Both the position numbers and the translations under genes were made by a program. Positions 60,787 to 64,000 of a stretch of DNA of 64,000 nucleotides are shown here, one piece after another. The notes beneath the pieces are model-generated. The model had not been told where the DNA came from. It was given only the letters and a program-made list of their open reading frames with translations, and did not search any database. The stretch is from Balneolaceae bacterium UBA3186 (GTDB lineage Bacteria > Bacteroidota > Rhodothermia > Balneolales > Balneolaceae). The stretch covers positions 124,001 through 188,000 of the forward strand of contig DEXK01000013.1 of NCBI GenBank assembly GCA_002364085.1. Reading direction: 5' to 3'. The first letter of the stretch is position 1. Every line of letters starts with the position of its first letter.

Positions 60787-62688
60787 ATGAGGTTTTTATC
60801 CCTTTTTTTAGGTGTTTTACTTTGGCTTTCTGCAAATGTAGTGGCACAAGTTGTCTCTGATACTCTGGAAATGAAAGAGATTACTGTGACCTCCACTCGG
60901 TACAGAATTCCTATAATTAAGCAACCAAGTCAAACCATAGTAATCGACTCGGCTAAATTAGCAGGAACTTATGGCCAATCAATAGGTGAAGCGCTAAGTC
61001 GATACTCATCCATTTTTGTTCGATCCAATGCTCCAGGGGCTGTATCTGTAGCTTCTTTTCGAGGATTTGGTGGAGAACAAACAAGAGTTCTTTGGGAAGG
61101 AATGCCCATAAATCATTCTATGCTGGGAGTATTAGATCTTTCGCTAATGCGGTCAGGTTCTTTCTCTAGTGTTGAAATTAGTTCAGGATCAGGAAGTTCA
61201 ACTTATGGTAGTGGAATCAGTGGATCTGTATCACTTTCATCAACAGTTAAATCAAGAGAATTCCTTTTGGGGCAATCCTTAGGTTCGAATTCGAATTACA
61301 TAACATTTGGGAACGCCGGTTTTGAAAAAGGAAATTGGTTGTTCGGTGTTAATGGCTCCATTCAAGAAAACGAGAACAACTATAGATACTACGACAGAAA
61401 TACCGAACAAGAAGAGAATCGAAGGCATGCAACCTTTGATAACAATCAATTTCAGGTTCAACTAGGTTGGAAGAAGGAAGACAAGAGATTTAAATCAAAG
61501 TTATGGTTCCTGAAATCAGACCATGAGATCCCCGAAAATGTATTCGTCGGTTCAGGAACTTCCAGACAACATGATGCCGCACTTCGTTGGTTAAATTCCC
61601 TCAATTTCAGATCAGGTGATGTGCAACATGAAGTAAAAACATACTTGGCACAAACGGAATTGGATTATTTTGATCCAAACAGAACTATTGAAAGTATTAG
61701 TACAGGAAGAGAATGGAATAACGAATTTTCTTCCACAATTTCAGTATCTCCGGATTTCTTACTCTCGAATATAGTATCCGCATATTTCACAGAAGTGCGA
61801 ACGAATAACTATGAAGACACAAAATACAGAAGGGTTTTAAGCCAACAATTTACAGCAGAAATACAAGCTTCATCAAAACTTGGAGTATTCCCTTCCTTCA
61901 GATTAGAGCATTATAGCGATTTTGGAACCGCAATAAGCCCTTCATTTGGGGTAAATTACCAAATAATAAATGATGAGATATATGTGCATTCATTGATTTC
62001 AAGAAACTTCAGAGCACCTACTTTTAACGACCTGTATTGGCCACAGGGCGGTAATGAAAATCTGAACGCTGAAACTGCAGTTTTAATAGAAGCAGGGATC
62101 GGGATAACAGATAGTTGGAATGGGATTGGTGATCATCACCTGGCTTTTTTCAGAACAGATATTTCAAACGGAATAAGATGGACACCGGGTTCCGGAGCCT
62201 TCTTTCAGGCTCAAAACTATTTATCCTTGCTGAGCTACGGTGTAGAATGGAAAGCCTCAAAATCATTAAAAATAGGTTCATTTTATCTGAATTACTTTCA
62301 GTCCACAAGTTATACCAGATCCATGATTGATAAAGCCAGATTCAATGATGATGCGGCAGTAGGAAATCAATTGCCTAATGTTCCAAAATGGAAATATTCG
62401 GGATCAATCTCTGCAAGCAAAGGAAAACTAAGCTCATCTTTACACGGAAATTTTGTATCGGAAAGATATTCAACAGAGCAGAATAGTTTGAGAGACCCTG
62501 AACCGGCATATTTTGTTCTCGACGCCTCAATCAATTATTCAAAGACAGTACAAGAAACAGTTGTGAACCTAAGCCTGCAAGTGAACAACATTTTGGATGA
62601 ACATTATGAAGTTGTACGACTTTATCCTCAACCGCTCAGAAATTTTTTAATAACATTAACTATAAAACACAGAACTGGAAGCTCATGA
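60787..62688 (+). CDS. btuB: TonB-dependent vitamin B12 receptor BtuB
   Basis: A 633-aa outer-membrane receptor with signal peptide (MRFLSLFLGVLLWLSANVVA), a TonB-box-like start (LEMKEITVTSTRYRIP), a plug (about 30-145: SIGEALSRYSSIFVRSNAPG, VSVASFRGFGGEQTRVLWEG) and a barrel ending LITLTIKHR. Its size is close to that of classical BtuB (about 600 aa), shorter than SusC-type receptors. The upstream cobalamin riboswitch and the downstream BtuG-type lipoprotein identify the ligand class as B12 or related corrinoids. The stop overlaps the next start as ATGA, so translation is coupled. Confidence 0.92.
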   Translation: MRFLSLFLGVLLWLSANVVAQVVSDTLEMKEITVTSTRYRIPIIKQPSQTIVIDSAKLAGTYGQSIGEALSRYSSIFVRSNAPGAVSVASFRGFGGEQTRVLWEGMPINHSMLGVLDLSLMRSGSFSSVEISSGSGSSTYGSGISGSVSLSSTVKSREFLLGQSLGSNSNYITFGNAGFEKGNWLFGVNGSIQENENNYRYYDRNTEQEENRRHATFDNNQFQVQLGWKKEDKRFKSKLWFLKSDHEIPENVFVGSGTSRQHDAALRWLNSLNFRSGDVQHEVKTYLAQTELDYFDPNRTIESISTGREWNNEFSSTISVSPDFLLSNIVSAYFTEVRTNNYEDTKYRRVLSQQFTAEIQASSKLGVFPSFRLEHYSDFGTAISPSFGVNYQIINDEIYVHSLISRNFRAPTFNDLYWPQGGNENLNAETAVLIEAGIGITDSWNGIGDHHLAFFRTDISNGIRWTPGSGAFFQAQNYLSLLSYGVEWKASKSLKIGSFYLNYFQSTSYTRSMIDKARFNDDAAVGNQLPNVPKWKYSGSISASKGKLSSSLHGNFVSERYSTEQNSLRDPEPAYFVLDASINYSKTVQETVVNLSLQVNNILDEHYEVVRLYPQPLRNFLITLTIKHRTGSS

Positions 62689-63731
62689 AAAGACAATTTC
62701 TAATTATAGCAGTACTAATAGTAACCATTACATCAGCATGTAAAAAAACAGACTCAGATTCAGGAACAACATTGAAAGGTATTTTAGTACTGAACGAAGG
62801 GAATTTCGGCCAAGCTAATGCCAGTGTCACTTCGTACAATCCTGAAAGTGGAGAAGTGTCCCAGAACCGATACGAGAATGTAAATGGCGGTCCTATTGGA
62901 GATGTGTTATATAGTGCAACTGAAATTGGTGATCGTTTATATTTAGTCGTTAATAATTCCAGCAAAATTGAAGTTGTAGATAAAGAAACGTTCACAAAAA
63001 TTGCTACAATAAGAATAGCTAATGAAGCAAGTCCAAGAGAGTTGGTTAAAGTAAGCGAAACTAAAGCATACGTTACCAATTTATTCGGAAATTCTGTTTC
63101 TGTGATCAATCTGGAGACAAATGAGGAAGTGTCCACAATTGCAGTTGGTTCAAATCCTGAAGGCATAGCAGTAGTAGATGAACTGGCTTATGTTGCCAAT
63201 AGTGGATTTGGAAATGGAAACACAATTAGTGTTATAAATACATCTTCTGATACAGTTATACGTACTATAACGGTGGGCGATAACCCGTTAAGTATCAAAA
63301 AACAAGACAACAATCTGCTTTGGGTAGTTTGTGCAGGAGCTTATGGTGATTTTAATGATCCCAACGATGATACTCCGGGTACGATCTATGTTCTTAACGG
63401 AGAAACAGGAGAAGTGGTTTCGAATTTTGAAGTAGGCGGACATCCCGGTGATTTAGTATTGAATAACAAAGATGATATCGCTTATTTACTAAACGGAAGT
63501 GTTATGAGTATTGATATGAATACATATGAAGTGACAAACTCCGAATTTATTAACAGAAATTTTTACTCCTTAGGATTTTCCACAACAGATGACGGGCAAT
63601 TTATTTGGGCAGCCGACGCCAAAAATTTTGCTCAGGCAGGAGTGGCAATTCAGTACAGCCTTAATGGCGCTAAAGTGGATAGTTTTGCTACAGGAATAAT
63701 ACCCGGAGCATTTTATTTTTCAGCTGAATAA
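62685..63731 (+). CDS. btuG: BtuG-type surface lipoprotein, B12-capturing beta-propeller
   Basis: A 348-aa lipoprotein (MKRQFLIIAVLIVTITSACK, cysteine at 19) made of repeated YVTN-type blades: SKIEVVDKETFTKIATIRIA, NSVSVINLETNEEVSTIAVG, NTISVINTSSDTVIRTITVG, GTIYVLNGETGEVVSNFEVG, about seven in all. BtuG proteins of Bacteroides sit on the cell surface, bind B12 very tightly and hand it to BtuB as a lid. The overlap with btuB and the shared riboswitch support the same role. The blades would also fit other YVTN proteins, but the context decides for BtuG. Confidence 0.85.
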   Translation: MKRQFLIIAVLIVTITSACKKTDSDSGTTLKGILVLNEGNFGQANASVTSYNPESGEVSQNRYENVNGGPIGDVLYSATEIGDRLYLVVNNSSKIEVVDKETFTKIATIRIANEASPRELVKVSETKAYVTNLFGNSVSVINLETNEEVSTIAVGSNPEGIAVVDELAYVANSGFGNGNTISVINTSSDTVIRTITVGDNPLSIKKQDNNLLWVVCAGAYGDFNDPNDDTPGTIYVLNGETGEVVSNFEVGGHPGDLVLNNKDDIAYLLNGSVMSIDMNTYEVTNSEFINRNFYSLGFSTTDDGQFIWAADAKNFAQAGVAIQYSLNGAKVDSFATGIIPGAFYFSAE

Positions 63732-63914
63732 ACGGCTGAAATCAAGCTATTGTAAAAAAATACAGTCTGAAATTGTTGCTCAAATATTTATTAGTATATA
63801 ATTAATATTTATCTTTAAAATATATTTTTAAAATGAATAATTAATTTTCAAAGATTATTTATTATCATCTTGTATTAATATAAATGTGGATAACTTTAAA
63901 TTGAAGAAATGTTT
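63732..63914. other. AT-rich gap with one DnaA-box-like sequence; no gene seen
   Basis: The sequence after btuG is strongly AT-rich with runs such as ATATAATTAATATTT. TGTGGATAA at 63886-63894 equals TTATCCACA, the DnaA-box consensus, on the minus strand; only one is visible. No coding frame of note. The gap could be a leader or small-RNA region ending at the terminator that follows. Confidence 0.4.
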
Positions 63915-63953
63915 AAAAAGCTTCCTTTATTGTATAATTGAGGAAGCTTTTTT
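63915..63953. terminator. Strong rho-independent terminator
   Basis: AAAAAGCTTCCT (63915-63926) pairs perfectly with AGGAAGCTTTTT (from 63941), a 12-bp stem with a 14-nt loop; the T-run continues past the stem. The symmetry with A-run and T-run makes it usable in both directions. It lies about 185 bp after the btuG stop, rather far for a simple operon end. Confidence 0.8.
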
Positions 63954-64000
63954 GTTTTTATGAGCTTCAATTTTAGGAGTAATTATTTTTATTTAAATCA

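Overview
The window looks like a low-GC chromosome segment from the Balneolota / Rhodothermota / Bacteroidota part of the tree. The evidence is type IX secretion C-terminal sorting domains of the NPFNP type, large MacB/FtsX permeases in tandem, an ECF sigma / FecR / TonB-receptor cascade, a BtuB-BtuG B12 locus and mostly A/T-rich starts without strong Shine-Dalgarno sequences. No rRNA, tRNA, CRISPR array or phage genes were seen. Taxonomy is inference; no marker gene is present.

Layout. 1-726: a cut SAM-dependent methyltransferase. 787-17693: leftward block of five ~800-aa FtsX-type permeases, two ABC ATPases (one with a broken Walker A), an HlyD-type adaptor, a small unknown protein and a serine hydrolase. 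A rightward four-helix-bundle gene sits inside this block. Facing it at 17957-20709 are an NtrC-type response regulator and its histidine kinase. The gap between them carries a sigma-54-like promoter pointing at the adaptor and two TGTTC...ACA palindromes 21 bp apart, so the two-component pair probably switches on the transporter block. 20706-25966: ECF sigma factor, lipoprotein, FecR anti-sigma and TonB receptor. 25990-29349: M23 peptidase, two SPFH proteins and NfeD. 29414-31495: a sigma-54-like promoter and an MsbA-type exporter.

31.5-41.7 kb is an accessory region. All genes point left and most are small exported or lipidated proteins of unknown function, plus a DNPH1-like nucleotide hydrolase, a metal-motif alpha/beta hydrolase and a BI-1-like membrane protein. 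From about 36.4 to 39.5 kb the genes are separated by sequences with the layout of integron attC sites, and cassette ends match as integron cassettes should. No integrase is visible, so this looks like a cassette cluster without an integrase. Hairpin-rich repeat modules are scattered through the same region and seem to sit inside some attC-like sites.

41.7-49.1 kb: an RND efflux operon (adaptor plus two pumps) preceded by a terminator-like hairpin directly before the first start codon. 50.3-54.4 kb: three genes ending in a protein that joins a Lon-like Ser/Lys protease domain, one membrane segment and a predicted FG-GAP propeller, the best candidate here for an undescribed signalling system. 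54.5-60.4 kb: two secreted cohesin-domain proteins with T9SS sorting tails, one a giant with BACON, Fn3, CARDB and dockerin-like parts. 60.5-63.7 kb: a cobalamin riboswitch, btuB and btuG. The end is AT-rich with a strong terminator.
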